In this document: piece after piece, positions 8,798 to 17,259 of the stretch | Position numbering within the stretch: the stretch's first letter is position 1 | Layout of the letters: each line of letters opens with the position of its first letter | IMG/VR virus record: IMGVR_UViG_3300045974_000132 | Location: 124,001-188,000 of that record | Source: a virus | Strand: one strand, 5' to 3' | DNA: 64,000 bases | Position numbers and translations under genes: made by a program | Notes under the pieces: model-generated | What the model was told of the DNA's origin: nothing | What the model saw: only the letters and a program-made list of their open reading frames with translations | The model's database searches: none

Positions 8798-9523
8798 TTA
8801 TAGGCCAAGTAGCTCCTTACGAGCAATAGTTTCACTACCTACAAGCCGTTCAAAGTATTGTAGTTCTTTTCCTTTTGGCGGTGTTACTTTGATGACTGTC
8901 CGTGTAGCAGGATTGAATGCTACGTGTTCCAACATCTGAGGACTGATTTCACCCCAGCCCTTAGCTCGACCAATTATGTTTGAATTGGCTCCCTTGGGTA
9001 GCTGCTTCTTTACTTCCAAGAAGGTATCCCCGAAGTAGCGTTTGTTCTTGAAGAAGGCTGAATACAGAGGCGCGTCGACAACGTAGATCATGCCCTGTTC
9101 AAACAGTCTGGGCATCAGACGCCAATACAGAGTTAGCAGCAATACGCAAATGTGACGACCGTCTTCGTCAGCATCAGGAAGCAAGAATATCTTACCTACT
9201 CGAAGCTTGCTGTACGCATCTCCTTTGGCTTCCTTACCCACATCAGCTTTGTGAATATCAAAGTTGTAGCCGGTTGCCATTAAGATGTTCTGGACCTTAT
9301 CTGATTCCAGAATCTTGTGGAGCTTCTGCTTTGCAACGTTCATAATCTTACCGTCGAGCTTCATCAACTCTTGGTATTTACTGTCACGCGCATTCTTCCC
9401 AGTGTTGTGGACATACACCCCGTTTCCTAAAGCAAAGTTATGGTACTCAGGTACAGTAGCATCATATACCGGTACAGACTTTTCTAACTTTATTCGACGA
9501 ATAGACTTAACAAAAACACCCAT
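8798..9523 (-). CDS. Topoisomerase large subunit, C-terminal part with N-terminal split-intein half (Int-C)
   Basis: Residues 1-40 are an intein C-half: block F-like VPVYDATVPEYHNF and the terminal VYVHN with catalytic Asn, followed by Thr as the +1 nucleophile. From residue 41 the protein resumes the TOPRIM domain of a GyrB-type subunit (TGKNARDSKYQELMKLDGKI, later LLPDADEDGRH with the DxD metal site). It has its own ATG and an AAGGTG ribosome site. Protein trans-splicing with the 10617-12245 product would give LVEGDSAAG joined to TGKNARD, restoring the catalytic region. Confidence 0.9.
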   Translation of the reverse strand: MGVFVKSIRRIKLEKSVPVYDATVPEYHNFALGNGVYVHNTGKNARDSKYQELMKLDGKIMNVAKQKLHKILESDKVQNILMATGYNFDIHKADVGKEAKGDAYSKLRVGKIFLLPDADEDGRHICVLLLTLYWRLMPRLFEQGMIYVVDAPLYSAFFKNKRYFGDTFLEVKKQLPKGANSNIIGRAKGWGEISPQMLEHVAFNPATRTVIKVTPPKGKELQYFERLVGSETIARKELLGL

Positions 9524-9542
9524 TAAATCACCTTCTACTAAA

Positions 9543-9552
9543 TACTAATTTA
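9543..9552 (+). promoter_or_regulatory. Promoter-like motif TACTAATTTA for the homing endonuclease
   Basis: Plus-strand TACTAATTTA lies 23 nt upstream of the ATG at 9576. It is the same motif, in the direction of transcription, found ahead of minus-strand HNH and STAS genes. A weak pairing of TCACCTT (upstream) with AAGGAGA (ribosome site) could partly mask translation. Confidence 0.55.
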
Positions 9553-9575
9553 ATTGTGTTATAAAGGAGAACATA

Positions 9576-10631
9576 ATGAAATTAGCGGATTTTAAACAAA
9601 ACCTAACTTTAATCAACCGAGAGCAAGTAGCTAATTTTCGTGAGCTATTTCCTTCTAAGTTTACAGAATTACTAAACAAACAAAATGAAGGAAGGGCCAG
9701 GAAAGAGGGTAGATTAAAAGCTCAGATTTTACATGATTTCTTATTCAAAAAACCAAAATGTTCTTGTGGAAAACAAACAAACTGGATGCCTGAAGGCAAA
9801 TATGCAAAGTTTTGTTCGCGTGAATGTGCAGATGGTTCACAAGAAACCGTAGATAAAAGAAGGGCTACTTCTAAGGAAAGATTTGGTGGTGAACCAAATC
9901 TGCATCCTACTATACAAAAGAAAAAGAAGAAGGTATTCCTTGAGAAATACGGTGTAGACAATCCTTCAAAATCAGAAAAGATCAAACGCAAAAAGCGTAA
10001 AACGTCCTTAAGTAATTTTGGAGTAACGCATTGGACTAAAACAGAAGAAGGTCGGCAGTTTATGTCTGAAGAAAATCCGATGTATCTTGCAGCTTCGCTT
10101 GAAACCTTAAAGAAGACGAATCTAAGTAAATACGGTTGCGAGTTTGCTTCTCAGCATAGATCCGTAAAAGCTAAAATGAGAAGGACTAGCTTAAAGCGAT
10201 ACGGTGTTCCTAACGCAGGCGTACTACCGAAATTTCATAGAAAAATATGCTCCGATAGATTTGGTACAACGCATACAGTTCAGGGCTATGAACCCAGAGC
10301 CATTGAATGGCTGTCTAATAGGAAAACCGTTGTAAGCATAAGTTCTTCCAGAAATAGCATACCGGTAATATACTATAAAAGCAATCGTAGCTACTATACT
10401 GACCTAGTCGTTAGTATGAAGTCTGGGTTAAAAAGAATAATAGAAGTAAAGGGCTCCTATCCTCTTAGGTGCTGCTTTGAAACAAACGTTCAGAAATTTA
10501 AAGCTGCTTCAAAGTATGCTAAATCTATAGAGCAGGAGTTTTGGCTGTTCTACTATACAGACAGAGGGCGACTTATAAAGGTTCGGTCGCCCTCAAGAAA
10601 AGACTTAACAAGGCTGCTATCGAGTCTGTAA
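9576..10631 (+). CDS. Split-intein-associated homing endonuclease, PD-(D/E)XK / Vsr-like
   Basis: 351 aa, the only convincing plus-strand gene of the window. It sits exactly between the two intein halves of the topoisomerase subunit. The N-terminus has a Cys cluster (CSCGKQTNW, FCSRECADG). The middle carries repeated units around KYGVDNPSKSEK, NFGVTHWTKTEE, KYGCEFASQ and RYGVPNAG, typical DNA-recognition repeats of phage homing nucleases. The C-terminal domain has YYTDLVV followed by IIEVKGSY, a PD-(D/E)XK-like active site. Such enzymes between split inteins were described as a distinct homing family in fractured phage genes. Its 3' end overlaps the Int-N gene by 15 nt tail to tail. Confidence 0.85.
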   Translation: MKLADFKQNLTLINREQVANFRELFPSKFTELLNKQNEGRARKEGRLKAQILHDFLFKKPKCSCGKQTNWMPEGKYAKFCSRECADGSQETVDKRRATSKERFGGEPNLHPTIQKKKKKVFLEKYGVDNPSKSEKIKRKKRKTSLSNFGVTHWTKTEEGRQFMSEENPMYLAASLETLKKTNLSKYGCEFASQHRSVKAKMRRTSLKRYGVPNAGVLPKFHRKICSDRFGTTHTVQGYEPRAIEWLSNRKTVVSISSSRNSIPVIYYKSNRSYYTDLVVSMKSGLKRIIEVKGSYPLRCCFETNVQKFKAASKYAKSIEQEFWLFYYTDRGRLIKVRSPSRKDLTRLLSSL

Positions 10632-12245
10632 CTCTATGCCTTCTTTAAGGTCCTGTGCTTCTGTATAAATACCATCTATCTGCAACCAAGGATGGTCTAT
10701 AGTACATATCCAAGTAGTCCCGTCAGACAGTTCTACTTCAATCAATTCGTCAACCCATTTAGTGAGTCGAGGTTCATCAAAAATGACCTCGACTTCTTTT
10801 TTGGTCTTTAAATTGAAAGCGAAGCCTTTAAACTGTTCTCCAGCTTCCGTACGCTTTGCCATTTCTTCAAAAAGTATAGTAGAGCCGTCAGAAAGAAGAA
10901 CTGGTGTATTTCCAATGAAACAGCCCGCAGCAGAGTCACCTTCAACTAGATACAGCTCACGGGCAGCCACAGGGCATTTCGGAGCAGCAACTAGAGAAGA
11001 AGGAAGCGAAGATTTAGCACGTCCCTTAGCATCAGCAATTGCTGACAACGTTTTCTTGAAAGCTTCCTTTGATACCTTAACAGCCATCGCACGTTTGACA
11101 ATAGCCCGTGCAAGAGGTTTGTTCTTGTCGAAGAATAGTTTCAACTGAGGAAGTAGCAAAGCTTCAACCTGCTTTGACACATTGGAAGTCAGTCGATCCT
11201 TTGTCTGACCGCTGTACTCAGCATGGTGCATCTTCCAGTCAAGAATACCTACAAGTCCCGAGTACGCATCTTTCGGAGCAAACTTCTGGGTCTTCTTCTT
11301 GAAAGGAGCAAGTGCAGCATTCAAAGAATTGCGGAAGCCAAGTTCATGCTCACCGTCATCCCGAGTACGTCCAGAACAGACATAGGTTTCAAGCGCATCA
11401 TCGTCAGAGTAGGTCGACCATTGCAGAGCAACAGACATATCATCATGGATGAAAGAGAACATACGACCTGTTGCAGTTACATCCCGTTCGGCCAACCGTT
11501 GCTTGATAATAGATTCAAGACCGCCCTTATTCAAGAAGGTCTTAGACTTTCCATTAGCACTAAACGTTACTTCCAACCCCGGATTGAGATTAGCAAACGA
11601 CTTCATCCAAGCAGCCGTATAACCAAGATCGAGAGTTGCTTTCGTCTTACCCTTGTCAGTCGATACGATTGTTTGATCTGTTGACCAAAGAACGATTGTC
11701 CCCGATACAGGCTTGTAAGGCATGATCTTAGTAACGCGCACAGGAGGCTTCTCTTTGAGCAACTCTGTTACAGGTTTGCCCTTAGAGAACTTCTGATAGT
11801 GCCAAGCTTTGTCCCGAAACGTCCATACTTCAAAAGAAGAGGATACAGCATTAACACCTGCTGCTCCTACTCCGTGAACACCGCGCGACTTCTTGTAAGC
11901 ACTGTCATTGAACTTACCACCTGTGTGCAGTTCAGTAAAGATCAATGTCAGGGTTGATGCTTTCTTGCTTCTAGGATTCTCGGGATCAACGACCTTTAGG
12001 CCAACAGGGATACCTTGAGCTTTGTCTGCTACAAGATAAACGTTGGCCTTATTGTCAGCATAGACGAAGATGGACTTATTACGACCAGCCATAAATTCGT
12101 CAGCAGAGTTGTCGAAGATTTCCTTGACGCATTGAAATACCATTGAACGACCGCGCTCACCTAGGTACATCCCAGGGTTTTCACGCACATTATCTGGAAA
12201 CTTTAATCTAACAATATTTGCTTCACTGTATGAAGACCTTGCCAT
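10617..12245 (-). CDS. Topoisomerase large subunit, N-terminal part fused to split-intein Int-N
   Basis: 542 aa. Residues 1-440 are the GHKL ATPase and transducer domains of a GyrB-type subunit: NPGMYLGERG, FDNSADEFMAG and the glycine-rich RGVHGVGAAGVNAV. The TOPRIM start LVEGDSAAG ends the host part. The last about 101 residues are an intein N-half: block A CFIGNTPVLLSDGS with Cys1, and block B CTIDHPWL with the Thr-x-x-His pair. It has no endonuclease domain. Together with 8798-9523 it encodes one functional subunit after trans-splicing. Confidence 0.92.
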   Translation of the reverse strand: MARSSYSEANIVRLKFPDNVRENPGMYLGERGRSMVFQCVKEIFDNSADEFMAGRNKSIFVYADNKANVYLVADKAQGIPVGLKVVDPENPRSKKASTLTLIFTELHTGGKFNDSAYKKSRGVHGVGAAGVNAVSSSFEVWTFRDKAWHYQKFSKGKPVTELLKEKPPVRVTKIMPYKPVSGTIVLWSTDQTIVSTDKGKTKATLDLGYTAAWMKSFANLNPGLEVTFSANGKSKTFLNKGGLESIIKQRLAERDVTATGRMFSFIHDDMSVALQWSTYSDDDALETYVCSGRTRDDGEHELGFRNSLNAALAPFKKKTQKFAPKDAYSGLVGILDWKMHHAEYSGQTKDRLTSNVSKQVEALLLPQLKLFFDKNKPLARAIVKRAMAVKVSKEAFKKTLSAIADAKGRAKSSLPSSLVAAPKCPVAARELYLVEGDSAAGCFIGNTPVLLSDGSTILFEEMAKRTEAGEQFKGFAFNLKTKKEVEVIFDEPRLTKWVDELIEVELSDGTTWICTIDHPWLQIDGIYTEAQDLKEGIELQTR

Positions 12246-13092
12246 GTTTTTTCTCGAAGTGTTTTATTTTCAAAAGGAGTTCTTCTAAAGACAGATGACT
12301 TGTACTATTTTTCTTCATATTAGTTGTACAAGGCATTAGTTTTAGATTCGCGGGATGGCATATAATGTGCAAGGGTACTATGGGTGACCGCTTCACATAT
12401 CTATTCTTTGCTTGTGAATAAATATTCCAACCGTCAAACAAACTTAACTGATGGTCAACATGGTGATCATAAGACCTTAAACTTTTAGTGTCAATAAGGT
12501 CGCCCCACACGACTAAGACGCTCTCAGTAACTTTTCGTACCGCATATTTGTAAGAAGACTGTGTAGTAAAAGTCTTCCTAAAAGCATTGCGTAAACTTTC
12601 TTGATTTCTTTTTACACAATTAGCAGTGCCTAATTCCAAGGAACGCTGAAATGCTAAGTTGACACGCTCTGAGGTAGACCTTAAAGCAATGCCCTCTTCT
12701 TGCAATACATTCTTAACATGTAGAGGGTCCCGTAAAGCCACGCATTCTGTAATTTCCTGAATACTAGCACTATCCTTAACGTACATTCTTATTATTTTTT
12801 GCCTATTTTTCTGTACAATTTGTTTATGATGCTTTATGAGGTCGGCTTTACCTTTAGATACGCCTTCTTCATTAACAATAGCTTGTACAGTAGACATAGA
12901 CAAACCTACTTCCTCTGATATATCTCGGAAGGTCTGATTTTTGTATAAACGTACTACTTTCTTTTTTAAGCGATCTGGGATTATTAAAGCCCACTTACCG
13001 TTTTTGGATTTAGTGTAACTATATCCATTTTTCCATTTAACCGTATCCCCTACGTTTCCGGGATAGGTTCTAGGTATAACATTTTGTAGCAT
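12223..13092 (-). CDS. Free-standing HNH-type homing endonuclease with HTH repeats
   Basis: 289 aa. The N-terminal half has two helix-turn-helix-like segments (VVRLYKNQTFRDISEEVGLS; IIRMYVKDSASIQEITEC) that suit DNA binding. The C-terminal half has an HNH-like core: DHHVDHQLSLFDGWN followed by HIICHPANLKLMPC. It overlaps the topoisomerase start by 23 nt, so it hits the same gene neighbourhood as the split intein. Its ribosome site is buried in the hairpin at 13100-13139. Probably a selfish gene placed next to a conserved target. Confidence 0.75.
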   Translation of the reverse strand: MLQNVIPRTYPGNVGDTVKWKNGYSYTKSKNGKWALIIPDRLKKKVVRLYKNQTFRDISEEVGLSMSTVQAIVNEEGVSKGKADLIKHHKQIVQKNRQKIIRMYVKDSASIQEITECVALRDPLHVKNVLQEEGIALRSTSERVNLAFQRSLELGTANCVKRNQESLRNAFRKTFTTQSSYKYAVRKVTESVLVVWGDLIDTKSLRSYDHHVDHQLSLFDGWNIYSQAKNRYVKRSPIVPLHIICHPANLKLMPCTTNMKKNSTSHLSLEELLLKIKHFEKKHGKVFIQ

Positions 13093-13099
13093 AGTAGAC

Positions 13100-13139
13100 T
13101 CCTAGATACATACACATCTAAATTAGTATGTATCTAGGA
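13100..13139 (-). promoter_or_regulatory. RBS-masking hairpin with internal promoter-like motif
   Basis: A perfect 14-bp stem (arms 13100-13113 and 13126-13139) covers the AGGAG ribosome site of the HNH gene. The motif TACTAATTTA (13119-13128) begins in the 5' arm and fills the loop. RNA reading through from upstream would fold and hide the ribosome site; RNA started at the motif would lack the 5' arm and be translatable. This is the logic known for T4 late genes and I-TevI. Confidence 0.7.
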
Positions 13140-13165
13140 CTTCAGTTTATTGTGTATCTTTACAG

Positions 13166-13588
13166 TTATTTGAGAAAGCGCAATTGGTATAAAGTCCCGC
13201 AGATCAGTTCTGAAATCTCAGCAACAATGTTCTGGAGAGCCGGTTGCTCAATACTAGGATATACCGCAGCCGTAAGGGACTTAAGGCTTTCAAAGTAATT
13301 CAGTAGGAAGTCATTGGCCAATTCATTTGACGGTGGGAAGGTAAAATTGAAACTACCGTATTGTAGAATCTCCCCGTAGCAACCTTGTGCGGTTTCAACC
13401 AGACGATCTACTAGATCAACAATACCGTCGTAGTACGCATTCAAAGCCTTGTGCGCTTCATACGCGCCCGGGCCAGTGACACTAAGATGTGCCAGATGTG
13501 CCCAAGTACGACTGTGCATTAGTGACATAACATAGTCACTACCTGCACAGCTAAGAGATTCTTCCTTACGAATAAAGATTTGAGCCAT
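13166..13588 (-). CDS. Hypothetical protein, 140 aa
   Basis: The ATG at 13588 has GGAG upstream and is preferred over the TTG four codons earlier. Mostly helical. It directly follows the Dda-like helicase gene, 12 nt apart. ACTGTAAA overlaps its stop codon region (13159-13166). No family recognised. Confidence 0.65.
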   Translation of the reverse strand: MAQIFIRKEESLSCAGSDYVMSLMHSRTWAHLAHLSVTGPGAYEAHKALNAYYDGIVDLVDRLVETAQGCYGEILQYGSFNFTFPPSNELANDFLLNYFESLKSLTAAVYPSIEQPALQNIVAEISELICGTLYQLRFLK

Positions 13589-13600
13589 TTGTTTCTCCAA

Positions 13601-14872
13601 TTACATAATGATTATGCCCGTTGTTGGGCGAGTCCCGCAGACATACAAGCACCGCAAAGCTTCCAGCTTATCTCGATTGCTCATAATGTCGCCCATGTCA
13701 ATAAACACATTTCTAAATGTGCTACCTTGACCCCGGTGGGCTGTTAAACCATAGCTATGACGTATCTTATGGAAGTTGTTTTTCAACGCCCAGAAGAATT
13801 TCCATTTAGTACGATCTTGCTTTGCAACACCTGCAAGTTCATTCAATTGCTTGGCTAGATCAGAAGCACTACTCTCATGGATTACACTTACTTCCAATTC
13901 GCCTTCATTGTCATCTAGCTGGATCACAATGTTGTAGCACTTTAGGTCTTTGTAGTAGGTGTTATGTGTAACGACAACAGACTTGATACTACCTTCGTCG
14001 TCGATGTTTGCTTTAATACCCTTGTCACCTGTAACAGGTTCTGCAACCATTACACGATCACCTACAATCCAAGGTTCATTGTACGCATGGCGTCCAAACG
14101 TATGGCCTCGAATCGTATCATTCAATTGATTGACAGTTGCATTACGCCAAGCTAATGCTTTAGTGTGGTCAATCTCATTGAATAATCCCTGCTTACTTGC
14201 TTTTTCCAGATAGTGAAGGAAGTCACGTTGTTTAACTCGCCAGACACCTTCTTTGTACTTATGCCTACTACGAATGTCAAGCTGCCAGTCAGGATAGTGG
14301 ATAATCTGCTCCCGTATGTTCGTAGCAAGATTCAGAATCTGGTTGTCGTAACGAACAACTTCTGTCAGTTCAACGCTGGGCATCTTGCGCTTCCAAATAA
14401 GTGATTCATCTTCACCTATAGGATTCAACTGAGCGCGGTCGGCCGAATAAACCCATTTTACTTGTGGGTATAGTTTGGAGATATACTCAATGTACGTCAC
14501 CATATCTACGCACAACATACTACCTTCGTCGATATAAACAATATCCCATCTATTCATATCAACTGGCTTGTGCGGAAACTCAAGCACTAAGCGATCTTCA
14601 TCTGCTACCATCCTAACGCCTAGGACAGAGTAAATGGTCTTACAAGAACCGTTCGGTACCTTCTTAGAAAATACCTTTGTTGCTTTGTTAGTTGGGGCGC
14701 TATTGATCTGAGCTTTGTAGCTGTACTTCTCATTGACACAACCGAGTAAGTACGTCTTGCCAGTTCCAGCATAGCCTGCAAGTCTAAAGAAGCGTTGAGT
14801 AGGATGCTCTAGGAAAGCAGCAATCTTTGTGAAGGCTTCTCTTTGCGGTTGTATTAGTGTATTGAAGTCCAA
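13601..14872 (-). CDS. dda: Dda-like SF1 DNA helicase (RecD/PIF1 group)
   Basis: About 423 aa. Walker A is LAGYAGTGKTYLL, Walker B region WDIVYIDEGSML, and the C-terminal motif LTAHRGQGSTFRNVFIDMGD is the UvrD-C/motif V-VI signature of Dda and RecD2. T4 Dda is a 5'-3' helicase active at origins and in recombination. The start is uncertain: an in-frame TTG at 14908 lies inside the upstream terminator, so I favour TTG at 14872 (AGGG about 8 nt upstream) or GTG at 14881. Followed by one orphan gene in the same operon. Confidence 0.9.
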   Translation of the reverse strand: MDFNTLIQPQREAFTKIAAFLEHPTQRFFRLAGYAGTGKTYLLGCVNEKYSYKAQINSAPTNKATKVFSKKVPNGSCKTIYSVLGVRMVADEDRLVLEFPHKPVDMNRWDIVYIDEGSMLCVDMVTYIEYISKLYPQVKWVYSADRAQLNPIGEDESLIWKRKMPSVELTEVVRYDNQILNLATNIREQIIHYPDWQLDIRSRHKYKEGVWRVKQRDFLHYLEKASKQGLFNEIDHTKALAWRNATVNQLNDTIRGHTFGRHAYNEPWIVGDRVMVAEPVTGDKGIKANIDDEGSIKSVVVTHNTYYKDLKCYNIVIQLDDNEGELEVSVIHESSASDLAKQLNELAGVAKQDRTKWKFFWALKNNFHKIRHSYGLTAHRGQGSTFRNVFIDMGDIMSNRDKLEALRCLYVCGTRPTTGIIIM

Positions 14873-14891
14873 AGCCGACACCCTAAATAGT

Positions 14892-14925
14892 AAAAGGTAG
14901 CAATTCAAAAGAAAAGCTACCTTTT
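14892..14925 (-). terminator. Intrinsic terminator after the HDOD gene
   Basis: On the minus strand AAAAGGTAGC pairs with GCTACCTTTT across a 13-nt loop, with T-rich flank. It begins 6 nt after the HDOD stop codon. It separates the c-di-GMP operon from the helicase gene. Confidence 0.75.
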
Positions 14926-14930
14926 ATTCA

Positions 14931-15710
14931 TTACTTGTATATTGATACCAAGTTGGAGAACCTATCTTTGTTACTCTTTACAATTTTGTCAAATTCATCA
15001 AAGGGAACTAAGATGTTGGCACACTCAGTTTTATCCAAGTAGCAGTGTATGTATTTTAGAATCTCACCATACATGCCCGGATCACCGTTGATAGCTTCTG
15101 CAAAACTAGAAGGGAGGCCCCATTCCTTCATCAAAGAAACTGATATAAGGGAAGCTATCTCTTCAGAAACCTTAGCATACTCTACAATAGGCGTAGAGGT
15201 TTGCTCGAAGTAATCAATGATCGGAAGGCAACCTATGCTGTGCAAGATACCAATAATCATTGCAACGTTCGGATCATAACGACGATCCTCAAGATGGGCT
15301 GTAAGCAAGTGAGACAGAGCACCTACTTCTACACTATGATGCCATGTCTCTTCGAGCAACACCTTAAGATCAAAGTTCTTAGACCTGAACATATCCCTAA
15401 TTGCGATGCTGATAGCCAAGTTCTTTACCAACACAATACCTAGAATCGACAAAGCTGTATATAGCGATGTGATGGGCTTGATGGGCTTAAGAGCGGGGCT
15501 ATTTACCACCTGAAGTAATCGAGCAGCTAAGGTTTGATGCGATTCAATAGCGGCTGAAATATCTACCAAGCCCTTAGTGTCGTCATTCATCAAAGCATTG
15601 ATCTTCAAAACTACTTCAGGTGAAGCAGGTAGCCTCAAACTCTTTGCAGAAAGGCGCTCAATAATGTCTTGAGATAATACACTTATTCCATCACTGGGCA
15701 GAGGGGACAT
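14931..15710 (-). CDS. HDOD-domain protein
   Basis: 259 aa. HDOD domains are HD-superfamily folds lacking metal-binding HD residues, common in bacterial signalling proteins. Signature parts are LRLPASPEVVLKINALMND near the N-terminus, ESHQTLAARLLQVVNSPAL, and SILGIVLVKNLAISIAIRDMF. A helical C-terminal part includes ILHSIGCLPIIDYF. The ATG at 15710 has GGGAG upstream and overlaps the GGDEF-EAL gene by 20 nt. HDOD and GGDEF/EAL genes are frequent partners in bacterial chromosomes, so this pair was probably captured together. I know of few phage examples. Confidence 0.88.
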   Translation of the reverse strand: MSPLPSDGISVLSQDIIERLSAKSLRLPASPEVVLKINALMNDDTKGLVDISAAIESHQTLAARLLQVVNSPALKPIKPITSLYTALSILGIVLVKNLAISIAIRDMFRSKNFDLKVLLEETWHHSVEVGALSHLLTAHLEDRRYDPNVAMIIGILHSIGCLPIIDYFEQTSTPIVEYAKVSEEIASLISVSLMKEWGLPSSFAEAINGDPGMYGEILKYIHCYLDKTECANILVPFDEFDKIVKSNKDRFSNLVSIYK

Positions 15711-17178
15711 CGTCAGGTACTCCCAAAAATTCATACAGTTGAGTTAGAGGTAGAGGCTTAGATATGTAGTAGCCTTGAACTAGGTCGCACTTTAAAGCGC
15801 GTAGAGCATCCTCTGTTTTTTGATCTTCTACACCTTCTGCACACACTGTACAACCTACGCTATGTGCCAACTGAATGATAGAACTTATGATATTGTAGTC
15901 CTGCTTATTCTCAAGCATCAAGGCTACGAAGGACTGGTCAATCTTAATTTCCTTAACAGGCAGACTCTTTAGATACACAAGAGAAGACTGACCAATACCA
16001 AAGTCATCAATCGAGATTGACAAGCCTAGCATGTCTAAACAAAGGAGAATCTTGATGAATTCCTCACTACCTTGATTCAGGGAAGTTTCAGTTACTTCCA
16101 ATATCAAGTTTTGTGGATCAATCGTATGTGTAGCAAGCTCTTTTGATATATGGAGTATCAAGTCACCCTGTGCTAAACTATACGGTGAGATATTGACAGA
16201 CACATTGGTAAGTACGCCTAACTCACTCAACTTAACAAAGTCGTCTAGTGCTTGATGCACAACCCAGTTTGTTAAGGTCTTAATCAGGCCAGTATGCTCG
16301 GCAATAGGTATAAACTTACTAGGAGGTATTTCACCTAGTAGAGCATGCGTCCATCTAGCTAAAGCTTCGATACCTACAATCTTACCAGTCGTAAGACTCT
16401 TCTTAGGTTGATAGTGCAGTTTGAGTTCACCTGCTTCAACTGCTTGCCTTAGATCAGCCCGCAGAGTAAGAGACTCGATTGAACTCACGTCCTGGTCCTT
16501 ATCATAGATAAAGAATCCTAGACGGCCATTCTTCGCCGTGTACATTGCAACGTCTGCACACTTAACTAGATCAACGGCTGTAACACCGTGTGCTGGGTAT
16601 AAAGCGATACCCAAGCTTGCACCTACTTCCGAGATACTCTCATTGAGTTTAAACGGAGCATCAAAAGAATGCAGCAATCGGTTGGCAATAGAGGAGAGAT
16701 TTACATCACTCTCAAAATTGGTAAAGATGAAGGCGAATTCATCACCGCCTATACGAGCTAGGTAGTCATGATTACGTAAACCTTTTGACAAACGATGGGC
16801 AACTTGCTTTAGGAGTTCATCTCCTACTAAGTGCCCCATTGTGTCATTCACGATTTTAAACTTATTCAGATCCAACAACATCACAGCTATTGTTTTATTT
16901 TCAGGAGAAGCTAATATCTTTTGTAGGATGTCATTGTATGAAGATCGGTTTAGCAAGCCTGTTAAAGGATCGTGCCTTGCTTTATACTCTAATACCTTAG
17001 TTTTCTTATATAGTTTTTTAAGGTAGAGGCCAAATAATACGGTAACGATTAAACTTGATACAGCTACAGCTATAGCAAGCTGCCTATCACCTACGGCTAA
17101 AGCGGCACTTGAAACTATTACGTTTAGTACCACAGAGCCTATAGGTAGGACTTTTCTGTATATATCTTCGGAAAGCAT
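15691..17178 (-). CDS. Membrane-anchored GGDEF-EAL protein (diguanylate cyclase / c-di-GMP phosphodiesterase)
   Basis: 495 aa. Two hydrophobic segments (about residues 12-30 and 34-53) anchor it in the inner membrane; a short helix leads to the GGDEF domain (DPLTGLLNRSSY to about 230). The active site is an intact GGDEF (ARIGGDEFAFIF), and RNHD five residues before it matches the inhibitory RxxD site. The EAL domain follows with EALARW, VNIS, LEVTETS, DDFGIGQSS, KIDQSFV and AEGVED, i.e. all usual catalytic residues. Both activities look intact. It is translationally coupled to the HDOD gene. A promoter-like motif lies 42 nt upstream. It could alter host biofilm or motility state during infection. 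Confidence 0.95.
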   Translation of the reverse strand: MLSEDIYRKVLPIGSVVLNVIVSSAALAVGDRQLAIAVAVSSLIVTVLFGLYLKKLYKKTKVLEYKARHDPLTGLLNRSSYNDILQKILASPENKTIAVMLLDLNKFKIVNDTMGHLVGDELLKQVAHRLSKGLRNHDYLARIGGDEFAFIFTNFESDVNLSSIANRLLHSFDAPFKLNESISEVGASLGIALYPAHGVTAVDLVKCADVAMYTAKNGRLGFFIYDKDQDVSSIESLTLRADLRQAVEAGELKLHYQPKKSLTTGKIVGIEALARWTHALLGEIPPSKFIPIAEHTGLIKTLTNWVVHQALDDFVKLSELGVLTNVSVNISPYSLAQGDLILHISKELATHTIDPQNLILEVTETSLNQGSEEFIKILLCLDMLGLSISIDDFGIGQSSLVYLKSLPVKEIKIDQSFVALMLENKQDYNIISSIIQLAHSVGCTVCAEGVEDQKTEDALRALKCDLVQGYYISKPLPLTQLYEFLGVPDDVPSAQ

Positions 17179-17220
17179 TGGATTACCTCAGTCGCTTATC
17201 AAGCGAAACTTGACATGCGT

Positions 17221-17230
17221 ATAAATTAGA
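17221..17230 (-). promoter_or_regulatory. Promoter-like motif TCTAATTTAT ahead of the GGDEF-EAL gene
   Basis: Minus-strand TTTCTAATTTATAC matches the phage motif family. Between it and the start codon lies a hairpin (TCGCTTGATAAGCGA). A 6-nt GCATTG upstream could also pair with CAATGC over the start codon, weaker than at other sites. Confidence 0.45.
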
Positions 17231-17259
17231 AAGTAGCACAATGCAGAAATTCATTTGTG

